NCBI GenBank assembly: GCA_030386875.1
Contig: CM059575.1
Location: 19,802,293 to 19,866,292, forward strand
Direction: 5' to 3'
Origin: Morinoia aosen
Taxonomy: Eukaryota > Arthropoda > Malacostraca > Amphipoda > Talitridae
DNA length: 64,000 nucleotides
In this document: piece by piece, positions 62,401-64,000 of the stretch
How the letters are laid out: the number at the start of each line of letters is the position of its first letter
Position numbering within the stretch: the first letter of the stretch is position 1
Program-made: the position numbers and the translations under genes
Notes under the pieces: generated by a model
Told to the model about the DNA's origin: nothing
Databases searched by the model: none
The model's input: the letters and a program-made list of their open reading frames with translations, nothing else

Positions 62401-63985
62401 AGATTTATATTTATCAAAATTTGCCTTATTCACTTTGAAATTTCTCTAAGGCTTGATGGTAAAATTTTTCTTGATTTGCGGTGAGAGTGCGATTCTAGTC
62501 TTCTCTCAAGTCTTCTATCAGGTCGTGATGAATCGTTTCATATTTCCGTACCAAGACTTGGGTCGAACTGCCATCTGAGTTCATCAGTGTTACGGTGTAT
62601 TTTGGTACCATACAATATACAAGAAATACATTCAGATTTTCTTGGGCCTTTTCGATTTTTTCCTGCGTAAGGGATTTAATTTAATGATGTGGAAATTATC
62701 CGTTAATGAGCTAAGATCTCGGTACTTGTACAGGAAGAACGGGTCTCTGTACGTCCTGACGCAGGACTCACTAACGCTAGCTGACGTGGAGCAGCTGCTG
62801 ACGGAGATCCGCCACAACGGCTTCCCTGTGGTGGTGTCTCACCAGTCCCAGTACCTCGTGGGACTTGTGGCCCGCCGGGACTTGGTCATGGCCATAAGTG
62901 AGTGCTGCGCTGGTGTCAGGGTTTCCCAATTTTATACTATGAATTAATATGAATTCCTATGAATTGATGTGAATTCCTGTGAATTACTACGAAATGCTAT
63001 GAATTCAAGTACTGTTGAACCTGGAGAATTCCACTTCTGAGAGACCTGTGCTGAATGGAATCATGGCTCTGCTGGCATGCTTGCAGCGCCTTTACGGTTT
63101 ACTGTCGGAATTTTGTTTATTACTTAAATTACCTCCATTACAAAGGTCGTTGTTAGATCACAATCAGAATGAGGGAGTAGCTACCACTCAGTGATAAACT
63201 TCAAAGAACCGAAAATGAGATTCATTATATTAACGTTCCCTTTTGAAAATATAAATGCGTGGTCGCTTAGTGCTGGAACGGGTTAGGGCTGTAGGTGAGT
63301 TGACCAGCAAACAGTAGCCTTCCAGTCACCTGATGTCTAATGCGTCCTTTACGACTAGTAAGGGCTTAACGTTGCAGGGAAATAAAATTATAAATGCAAT
63401 AAATCTGACTCATAAATTTTAATTTGTTATTGTCTTCAAAGTATTCTTGGTTAAAACAAAGCATTTAGGTTGGCATGCTTAGTAATCGATGATACACTAA
63501 CGAGAATAAATGAAGTTTCAGTTATACCTCCACCTGATGGCATGAGACTTGGGTAGCAACCCTGAAACGGTTCACTCGGCTCATTCCTGTGGCCATAATT
63601 CTCCTTGTAATCGAGTTCTTTGTCGCCCTCTTCTGTACTAGTTTTGAAAGTGTTTTCTCCCTGTATCAATAAATATGCTGATTGGGACTCGTAAATGCTC
63701 ATTTGATGCAATTGCGGCCTAAGCGTGAAGTATTGTTCAATTTTTATCATAAGTACTTGATATCTAGGTATTTACGATTGTAATGCGAAACGATTGTAAG
63801 GGAGAACGCAAGTATTTACTAGGAGATGTACGTATATTAGCGTCATGTGCCTGAGCCTGAATTTTGTTCTGCTGCTTGTGTGTTGCAGGCCAGGCCAAGA
63901 AGACTGTGGAGGGCATCAGCAGGGAGAGCATAGTGCTCTTCACGCCCTCTGTGCCTTCACCCTGGCTCGGACCGCCTCCTCTCAG
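14369..63985 (+). CDS. ClC-c: CLC 2Cl-/H+ exchanger, ClC-3/4/5 branch (17 exons, 3' end outside window)
   Basis: This gene encodes an endosomal/lysosomal chloride-proton antiporter, which in this family supports vesicle acidification and chloride loading. Exons: 14369-14462, 22624-22721, 31237-31282, 44031-44156, 47602-47820, 49931-50076, 50560-50721, 51425-51572, 52012-52151, 54420-54602, 55347-55561, 56426-56534, 58355-58473, 60143-60264, 61611-61821, 62734-62897, 63889-63985. Every junction has GT/AG ends and matching phase, and the joined frame is open for 799 codons. Visible motifs are SGIPE (about residue 293), GKEGP with the gating Glu (about 336), the proton Glu ending SLEE (393), GLFIP (about 577) and the pore Tyr in GLYAMV (about 626), followed by CBS1. 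Having both glutamates marks an exchanger rather than a channel. ClC-3 proteins are about 820-870 aa, so roughly 60 residues (CBS2) are missing past the window edge. Exons 5-17 are near certain by family similarity; exons 1-3 are inferred. Confidence 0.95.
15616..16331. mobile_element. Foldback (long hairpin) element FB1
   Basis: Two arms of roughly 330 bp are near-perfect inverted copies around a short spacer at about 15980-16010. Both ends carry GGTCAATGTGAAGTTTAATG-like termini. Inner marks include CATTAGGGTGACGACCGCAA on the left and its complement at about 16028-16050. A 38-bp direct duplication sits at the left end. No transposase is encoded; this is a MITE or foldback element of unknown superfamily. 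Confidence 0.8.
16332..17128. mobile_element. Foldback element FB2
   Basis: It starts with the AATCACTAAAGGAACACATT / GCTCGCTGATGC arm and ends with the inverse arm and TTAAACTTCACATTGACC, the same ends as FB1. The interior differs; part of FB1's right arm (TTTTCACTAGAAGAACTGTG) recurs at about 16857. FB1 and FB2 abut with no clear unique DNA between them. Confidence 0.7.
17225..20845. mobile_element. Composite foldback FB3 with nested hairpins
   Basis: Outer arms 17225-17545 and 20575-20845 are inverted relative to each other; for example CCCACTTCTAGGATGTTTTA near 17500 meets its complement near 20605, and the GACATTCTGCTTGCTGGTGC end meets its complement at 20730-20755. Inside lie another hairpin (arms about 17745-18105 and 18365-18610), a direct duplication at 19110-19340 (GGATCCTTAGGGGATGGGTT twice), and two palindromes sharing GTCCTCGAGTTTTGATGCTA (19375-19690 and 20065-20370). 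No coding capacity was seen. Confidence 0.65.
20845..21335. mobile_element. Foldback element FB4
   Basis: Left arm (TCTGCTTGCTGATGCG, ACTTTAAAGTTATAGG) and right arm (CGCATCAGCGAGCAGAATTT) are inverted copies of the same end family as FB1-FB3. The centre contains a GGTTAGGTTAGGTAAG tract at about 20998-21026 and its inverse at 21064-21084. Confidence 0.6.
22195..22480. repeat. Decaying minisatellite with three clean 32-bp units
   Basis: The unit CTCATGACTGAAGATCAATA plus TTGAAGC is repeated three times at about 22194-22288, the first copy diverged. Downstream to 22480, looser units with GATTGAAGTGCAATATTTT recur about every 35 bp, suggesting an older array. Confidence 0.65.
22624..22721 (+). 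CDS. ClC-c: ClC-c exon 2 (cytosolic N-terminus)
   Basis: The exon is GC-richer than its surroundings. It lies between CTTTTCAAG (acceptor) and TTCTCAG/GTAGCC (donor) and encodes a Pro/Ser/Thr-rich segment with no recognised domain. An in-frame ATG at 22632 (context GTGATGG) could serve as a start for a shorter isoform. A second ATG at 22624 is out of frame and followed at once by TGA, so it would act as a two-codon upstream ORF if transcription began nearby. The acceptor AAG is less usual than CAG. Confidence 0.65.
22885..23155. repeat. Degenerate ~36-bp tandem repeat
   Basis: Units resembling CTGCAATTCACAGT followed by TCACAATTCAT recur about seven times. The sequence is open in two frames over part of its length, but the composition is explained by the repeat. 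No gene is supported. Confidence 0.45.
23760..24660 (-). pseudogene. Tc1-like transposase, decayed
   Basis: Read on the minus strand from about 24600, pieces in changing frames give [15 protein letters not shown] (helix-turn-helix part), [37 protein letters not shown] with PDSVMVW, and then [15 protein letters not shown] and [20 protein letters not shown]. From the Asp of DNAPYH to the Glu of QIEN there are 34 residues (DD34E), as in Tc1. The usual SPDLNP is mutated, and stops and frameshifts are frequent. Inverted ends were not resolved. Confidence 0.8.
25812..26341. repeat. 275-bp tandem duplication
   Basis: The segment starting TAGTGCTCCTAAGCATAAGA at 25812 begins again at 26087 and is almost unchanged to about 26340. 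A small 14-bp stutter (CAGAGTCTATGTTC) lies at the junction. The near identity points to a recent event, or to an assembly artefact. Confidence 0.85.
27250..27515 (+). pseudogene. Mariner-like transposase C-terminal relic
   Basis: One frame reads ALLAKH, a stop, [10 protein letters not shown] and then [20 protein letters not shown] and YFED near the end. This matches the C-terminal third of mariner transposases ([20 protein letters not shown]...FFLFPKLKTxLKG). The PDLAPCD catalytic segment is mutated to HDPVLASVY, so the third Asp is lost. It differs from the two mariner copies at 4.7 and 53.4 kb. Confidence 0.65.
28955..29180 (-). pseudogene. maT/mariner-like transposase C-terminal relic
   Basis: On the minus strand one frame gives RPYLNLIDS, then [13 protein letters not shown] and [21 protein letters not shown], with three internal stops. 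This resembles the SPDLNPxDFxVWSxLE...VPKRLxxVVKAKGGxIE ending of maT/Tc1-mariner relatives. The upstream part could not be followed. Confidence 0.55.
31237..31282 (+). CDS. ClC-c: ClC-c exon 3 (46-nt micro-exon)
   Basis: GTGCAG acceptor and ACAA/GTGAGT donor. The 46 nt encode a short acidic segment ([15 protein letters not shown]) and shift the phase from 0 to 1. Exons 2 and 3 together are 144 nt and phase-neutral, so they could be skipped as a pair without breaking the frame. No domain is recognised. The call rests on splice sites, base composition and phase fit with both neighbours. Confidence 0.65.
31283..33350. other. Intron 3, first part: nothing recognised
   Basis: AT-rich intron sequence with only short chance open frames. 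No transposon motif was found. Confidence 0.4.
33355..33900 (+). pseudogene. Non-LTR retrotransposon, endonuclease part (decayed)
   Basis: The translation contains [14 protein letters not shown] and then, in other frames, [11 protein letters not shown] and [18 protein letters not shown]. These match the start and middle of an APE-type endonuclease of LINEs (LKVGTLNVRGC...RKLDVLALSET...FVSAYGP). Several frameshifts and stops are present. The matching RT part lies at 36495-38110, about 2.6 kb downstream in the same orientation, so this is probably one element split by an insertion. Confidence 0.65.
34500..36490. repeat. AT-rich satellite in inverted arrangement, inserted in a LINE
   Basis: Units of about 89 bp with ATATTAATATATTTTATGTG, CCAAAAAATCCATGCTG and AAAGTCATGACTA run forward at about 34690-35000 and in the opposite sense at about 35400-36020, around an inserted R360 copy. 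A near-perfect hairpin lies at 36025-36325 (arms ACAGTAAAAGTGGTGGCAGA and its inverse). A smaller inverted pair (AGCTCCATCCTCAG) is at 34509-34612. Confidence 0.65.
35114..35390 (-). mobile_element. R360 retroposon copy (minus strand)
   Basis: Read on the minus strand it begins CCCTCAGGGGGATACAATTA and ends with CTAATCTAATCT. Similar TGTTTTTTTACA bases flank both ends, which looks like a target-site duplication. At 277 bp it is shorter than the intact copies. It is the only clear R360 copy in the window opposite to the gene. Confidence 0.8.
36495..38110 (+). pseudogene. Non-LTR retrotransposon, reverse transcriptase part (decayed)
   Basis: Recognisable pieces in order: [36 protein letters not shown] (RT motif before GDR.CNN.RG); [11 protein letters not shown] (usual LRQGCxMSPWLFN); ADDRALMAG (usual YADDTALVA, so one Asp pair survives); [15 protein letters not shown]; and GRPETE...[10 protein letters not shown] near the end (usual GRPRxxWMDGVKxAL). 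Stops and frameshifts are scattered throughout. Some tail sequence follows to about 38300. Confidence 0.75.
40690..41036 (+). repeat. Retroposon copy, R360-related variant
   Basis: It shows the same order as R360 in diverged form: CCCTCAGAAGGATTAGG, GAGCACTCCCAGGGGAGA, CTTCTAGGTTACC, then a pyrimidine-rich body with GGCTTCTTTCAGTTTTTATG and TTTCTTACTTCTATGCACAG. It is closest to the copy at 48395-48690, so the two form a subfamily. Confidence 0.5.
42061..42428 (+). mobile_element. R360 retroposon copy with target-site duplication
   Basis: It starts CCCCCTCAGGGGGATACAAC and ends TAATCTAATCTA. The flanks carry ATCCTTTGTG on both sides (42051-42060 and 42429-42438), a target-site duplication that indicates insertion by reverse transcription. 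Confidence 0.85.
42486..42795 (+). repeat. R360 retroposon copy, diverged
   Basis: It has CCCCTCAGAAAGATAGAAC, ATTAGCGCTCCTAGAAG, GAGGTCCCGAGGTTAGGTAG and GTTCACTGCTGTC in the family order, 58 bp after the preceding copy. It is older than its neighbour. Confidence 0.65.
44031..44156 (+). CDS. ClC-c: ClC-c exon 4 (poly-Gly N-terminal segment)
   Basis: TTGTGTGCAG acceptor and ACAATG/GTGAGG donor. The exon is 126 nt with phase 1 at both ends, so it can be skipped in frame. It encodes 42 residues including an in-frame Met at 44051 and a run of six Gly from a GGC/GGT microsatellite around 44101-44119. The segment looks disordered and has no domain. Its donor is the first unit of a 38-bp minisatellite, and a diverged copy of its 3' end lies at 45227-45256. 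Confidence 0.8.
44157..45225. repeat. 38-bp minisatellite starting at the exon 4 donor
   Basis: The unit is GTGAGGGTTTTGTTAATTAA followed by AGTAGTGCTACAACAGTG. About 24 units can be stepped from 44157 to about 45040, then 4-5 decayed ones to 45225; another decayed unit lies at about 45568-45605 beyond a retroposon. The first unit begins with the exon 4 5' splice site itself. A four-unit block (about 151 bp) is repeated at 44571 and 44722, showing higher-order expansion. Confidence 0.95.
45227..45256 (+). pseudogene. ClC-c: Relic copy of the 3' end of ClC-c exon 4
   Basis: TTAGGTGACAGCAGCGTACC and TATAGGCAG match the end of exon 4 (44121-44149) with a few substitutions. It is preceded by GCATTTTAG, an acceptor-like string, and followed by GAAAG/GTCTCG. 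It lies at the decayed far end of the minisatellite. It is probably non-functional, but a 28-33-nt alternative exon cannot be excluded. Confidence 0.65.
45258..45560 (+). mobile_element. R360 retroposon copy, 5' truncated
   Basis: It begins inside the family at GGTCTCGAGCTGAGAGTTA and continues through GTTCACTGCTGTCCTG and CCATACTAAATGGTGCCTTC to CATCTAATCTAATTTAATC. The 5' truncation is typical of reverse-transcribed insertions. Decayed minisatellite units lie on both sides. Confidence 0.8.
47121..47172 (+). pseudogene. ClC-c: Relic copy of part of ClC-c exon 6
   Basis: AAATTTGGCGTG directly followed by TTGGTTCAACGGGGAACAGT and GCTGCTGGAAC matches exon 6 (49981-50036), with about 14 nt (TGTCCAGAGGCGTT in exon 6) deleted and a few substitutions. 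The deletion shifts the frame, and no splice sites are seen at its edges. It lies in intron 4, upstream of exon 5, so it is out of order relative to the functional exons. An R360 element is inserted just after it. Confidence 0.75.
47177..47536 (+). mobile_element. R360 retroposon, full-length copy with 13-bp TSD
   Basis: It starts CCCCTCAGGGGGATACAA and ends AACTAATAAACTAAA; 360 bp. The 13-bp GCTGGAACTGTGT is present at 47164-47176 and 47537-47549. Inside are GATACAATTATTGTATC (a perfect small hairpin), GGCCCGAGCTAAAGGTTAGG, CGGTTCACTGCTGTCCTG and CCATACTAAATGGTGCCTTC. No ORF, and no clear tRNA-type A and B boxes. Confidence 0.9.
47602..47820 (+). CDS. ClC-c: ClC-c exon 5 (FHTIDW motif, first membrane helix)
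   Basis: ACTCCACAG acceptor and TTTGCGG/GTAACT donor. It carries the family motif YEDFHTIDW just before the membrane domain, a basic stretch, and the start of the first long helix ([12 protein letters not shown]). These match ClC-3/4/5 at the cytosol-membrane boundary. The split Gly codon continues in exon 6 (AGTID). Confidence 0.95.
48395..48690 (+). repeat. R360-related retroposon variant
   Basis: GAGAGCTGGCGCTCGTAGGA, CTAGGTTACCTTGGTTATC and the pyrimidine-rich body (TTTCATGCCTTCTTTG, CCGTTTCTATGCGCAAGG, TAGGAGCACAC) follow the family plan and match the 40690 variant best. Confidence 0.5.
48779..49150 (+). mobile_element. R360 retroposon copy
   Basis: It has the same start (CCCCTCAGGGGGATACAACT) and end (CTAATCTAATCTGAT) as the full-length copies. 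A small internal duplication (ACTGTTCACTACTGTT) is present at about 48955-48971. The flanking duplication is not clear. Confidence 0.85.
49150..49930. other. Intron 5 remainder
   Basis: No gene or transposon motif recognised. Confidence 0.4.
49931..50076 (+). CDS. ClC-c: ClC-c exon 6 (end of helix B and luminal loop)
   Basis: TACTGGCAG acceptor and TCCAAT/GTATGC donor. It encodes [16 protein letters not shown], then FNREQCCW, then two N-glycosylation sequons (NET and NCS), as expected for the luminal loop of ClC-3-like exchangers. It ends in phase 0. A diverged partial copy of this exon lies at 47121-47172 in intron 4. Confidence 0.95.
50560..50721 (+). CDS. ClC-c: ClC-c exon 7 (selectivity turn SGIPE)
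   Basis: CTTCTCCAG acceptor and CCTGAG/GTGAGC donor; 54 codons in phase 0. It encodes hydrophobic helices C and D and ends exactly at ASGIPE. The Ser that coordinates chloride is present. The preceding residue is Ala where GSGIP is usual in vertebrate ClC-3/4/5, a conservative change in a very conserved turn. Confidence 0.95.
51425..51572 (+). CDS. ClC-c: ClC-c exon 8 (gating glutamate GKEGP)
   Basis: CATGCAG acceptor and GCATAG/GTCAGT donor. It encodes [18 protein letters not shown], then [17 protein letters not shown]. The Glu of GKEGP is the fast gate that occupies the external anion site in CLC proteins; its presence agrees with coupled exchange. Confidence 0.97.
52012..52151 (+). CDS. 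ClC-c: ClC-c exon 9 (proton glutamate SLEE)
   Basis: CCTTTACAG acceptor and GAAGAG/GTGAGG donor. It encodes [14 protein letters not shown] and [15 protein letters not shown]. The last Glu corresponds to the proton-pathway glutamate of ClC-5 (E268) and is the final codon of the exon. Channels of the family replace this residue, so keeping it supports an antiporter. Confidence 0.97.
53407..54366 (+). mobile_element. Mariner element, deletion derivative (960 bp), in intron 9
   Basis: Perfect CGAGGCCTGTCGAAAAAGTA ends lie between TA dinucleotides at 53405-53406 and 54367-54368. It is nearly identical to the 763-bp copy at 4682 wherever both have sequence. Full-length mariners are about 1.3 kb; here roughly 350 bp are missing from inside the gene. 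Its right end lies 53 bp before the exon 10 acceptor. Confidence 0.95.
53612..54295 (+). pseudogene. Mariner transposase with internal in-frame deletion (227 codons)
   Basis: The frame opens [20 protein letters not shown], then after about 40 residues jumps to [11 protein letters not shown] and continues to YFEGD. The missing part (about 118 of 345 residues) includes most of the DNA-binding region and the GDE motif with the first catalytic Asp. HHDNAPAH and SPDLAPCDF with 34 residues between are intact (DD34D). It is open but cannot be catalytic; a short protein that competes with active transposase is conceivable. Confidence 0.9.
54420..54602 (+). CDS. ClC-c: ClC-c exon 10
   Basis: CTGTCGCAG acceptor and ATTGGT/GTAAGT donor; 61 codons in phase 0. 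It encodes [20 protein letters not shown], then INPFG and FYVEY, and a hydrophobic helix, all typical of ClC-3/4/5. The acceptor is only 53 bp downstream of an inserted mariner element; the intervening DNA keeps TATTAAT, a plausible branch point. Confidence 0.97.
54745..54920. repeat. Degenerate GGTTAGG/GGATAGG tract
   Basis: Short G-rich words (AGGTTAGGTTAGG, GATAGGTTAGG, GGGTTAGGTTAG) recur with a TTTCACGGGTTCA/TTTCACGGGTCAA block in two loose copies. It is similar to the insect telomere repeat TTAGG but irregular, so it is probably a local simple repeat. Confidence 0.5.
55347..55561 (+). CDS. ClC-c: ClC-c exon 11
   Basis: GCTACAG acceptor and CTCTG/GTCAGT donor. It encodes FIRANIWWC, a basic cytosolic loop, [21 protein letters not shown] and the start of a luminal loop ending in a split Cys codon. 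The order matches ClC-3 helices I-J and the following loop. Confidence 0.96.
55763..56140 (+). repeat. R360 retroposon copy, diverged
   Basis: GATACAACTATTGTGTATAG, GCGAGGTCCTGAGCTGAAGG and TTAGGTAG are in family order, followed by the T-rich body and GGGAGGCCTAAACTAA. A local duplication (TATAGGATTTCGCA) is present at its 5' end. Confidence 0.65.
56426..56534 (+). CDS. ClC-c: ClC-c exon 12
   Basis: TTTTTACAG acceptor and TTCAAG/GTACAA donor. It encodes [10 protein letters not shown] (NFT is a possible N-glycosylation sequon), a small spacer, and the helix [12 protein letters not shown]. It corresponds to the CDYRND-to-ALIFK segment of ClC-3. Confidence 0.95.
56535..57940. other. Intron 12, first part
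   Basis: No gene or known repeat recognised. Confidence 0.4.
57942..58298 (+). mobile_element. R360 retroposon with perfect 16-bp TSD
   Basis: It starts CCCCTCAGGGGGATACAATT and ends CGACTAATCTAA. TTAGTACATAGTATAT occurs at 57926-57941 and 58299-58314. This is the clearest evidence that the family moves by target-primed reverse transcription. It lies 56 bp before exon 13. Confidence 0.9.
58355..58473 (+). CDS. ClC-c: ClC-c exon 13 (GLFIP motif)
   Basis: GCATTTCAG acceptor and GCGTA/GTGAGT donor. It encodes [19 protein letters not shown], then [17 protein letters not shown]. GxFxP is the conserved anion-binding turn at the start of helix N. The exon ends in a split Tyr codon completed 1.67 kb downstream, after an intron flanked by two minisatellites. 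Confidence 0.97.
58521..59150. repeat. 49-bp minisatellite at the 5' side of intron 13
   Basis: The unit is TCTCATGTGGTGACTACTGG, ACCTGGACCTTCTAGAATCC, CATTCATTC. About 13 copies; the first ten or so are near identical and the last three are decayed. It starts 47 bp after the exon 13 donor. Confidence 0.95.
59579..60098. repeat. 25-bp minisatellite before exon 14
   Basis: The unit is GCATGCTCTCACAGTGTAAC plus AGCAC. There are 21 copies, CTCTCAC recurring every 25 bp from 59584 to 60084. The first four copies have GCGTCC in place of GCATGC. Each unit contains CTCTCACAG, which looks like a short 3' splice site. Confidence 0.95.
60143..60264 (+). CDS. ClC-c: ClC-c exon 14 (pore tyrosine)
   Basis: GCCGTGCAG acceptor and ATGACAG/GTGCTC donor. 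It encodes [20 protein letters not shown] and [20 protein letters not shown]. The Tyr of GLYAMV is the central chloride-coordinating residue. The exon starts 45 bp after the end of a 25-bp tandem array. Confidence 0.97.
60265..61380. other. Intron 14, first part
   Basis: AT-rich, with a small GT microsatellite at 60601-60615. No gene recognised. Confidence 0.4.
61385..61590 (+). repeat. R360 retroposon 3' half, abutting exon 15
   Basis: ATCTTGTTTCATGAACGTCT, CCGCGTTTCCTTAACTCCAT and GATGGTGCC, then GGAAGGCTAAAACTATCATA, match the 3' half of the family. Its tail ends about 20 bp before the exon 15 acceptor at 61610. Confidence 0.75.
61611..61821 (+). CDS. ClC-c: ClC-c exon 15 (last helix, start of CBS1)
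   Basis: CATGTCCAG acceptor and CAACCCAG/GTTTGC donor. It encodes [12 protein letters not shown], then [19 protein letters not shown] and the cytosolic [18 protein letters not shown] that opens the first CBS domain. The acceptor lacks a long pyrimidine tract and sits just after the 3' end of a retroposon copy. Confidence 0.97.
61822..62733. other. Intron 15
   Basis: No gene or known repeat recognised. Confidence 0.4.
62734..62897 (+). CDS. ClC-c: ClC-c exon 16 (CBS1 core)
   Basis: CTTGTACAG acceptor and GCCATAA/GTGAGT donor. It encodes [27 protein letters not shown] and [14 protein letters not shown], the beta-alpha-beta core of a CBS domain. In ClC-5 the CBS pair binds adenine nucleotides; only the first CBS is in view here. 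Confidence 0.96.
62898..63888. other. Intron 16
   Basis: A short run of GAATTCCTATGAATT-like words occurs at 62940-63005. Nothing else recognised. Confidence 0.45.
63889..63985 (+). CDS. ClC-c: ClC-c exon 17 (CBS1-CBS2 linker)
   Basis: GTTGCAG acceptor and CTCTCAG/GTGACT donor. It encodes the variable linker after CBS1 ([12 protein letters not shown], then a Pro-rich tail ending PPPL). It matches the position of the Pro-rich linker in ClC-3/5, which in ClC-5 carries a PY motif; no full PPxY is seen here. The second CBS domain is expected in the next exons outside the window. Confidence 0.9.
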
Positions 63986-64000
63986 GTGACTCTCTTTTTA

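Overview
The window looks like nuclear DNA of an arthropod, most likely an insect with a large, repeat-rich genome. It is AT-rich and non-coding for most of its length, with small GC-richer exons bounded by GT/AG sites. It carries mariner, Tc1, PIF/Harbinger and non-LTR elements, a tRNA-derived SINE, and short TTAGG/GGTTAGG tracts. No bacterial operon, RNA gene or CRISPR array was seen.

The one host gene recognised is on the + strand: an intracellular CLC-type 2Cl-/H+ exchanger of the ClC-3/4/5 branch (Drosophila ClC-c type). Seventeen coding exons were placed by eye between 14369 and 63985. Reading frame and splice phase agree at every join, giving 799 codons. The 3' end (second CBS domain and stop) lies beyond the window. 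The exons hold the hallmarks of an exchanger: an SGIPE chloride-selectivity turn, GKEGP with the gating glutamate, the proton glutamate at the end of SLEE, GLFIP, the pore tyrosine of GLYAMVGAA, two N-glycosylation sequons in a luminal loop, and the first CBS domain. Exons 1 and 2, the variable cytosolic N-terminus, are the least certain; exon 1 carries an acidic dileucine sorting signal.

Layout: 1-14.3 kb is upstream DNA with LINE, SINE, Harbinger and mariner remnants set in a diverged ~0.7 kb repeat. Intron 1 (14.46-22.62 kb) is filled by nested foldback (hairpin) elements at 15.6-21.3 kb. Introns 2 and 3 (22.7-44.0 kb) carry decayed Tc1, mariner and maT-like transposases, a 275-bp tandem duplication, and a LINE interrupted by an inverted AT-rich satellite. 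From 44 to 64 kb the transporter exons are separated by introns with repeated insertions of one ~360-bp retroposon family, a deleted mariner and three minisatellites.

The most unusual features concern splicing. A 38-bp minisatellite starts exactly at the 5' splice site of exon 4 and copies that site about 20 times. Intron 13 has a minisatellite near each end, the downstream one repeating an acceptor-like CTCTCACAG. Diverged fragments of exons 4 and 6 lie inside intron 4. A retroposon tail abuts the acceptor of exon 15. All calls were made by reading the sequence; no alignment or search was run.
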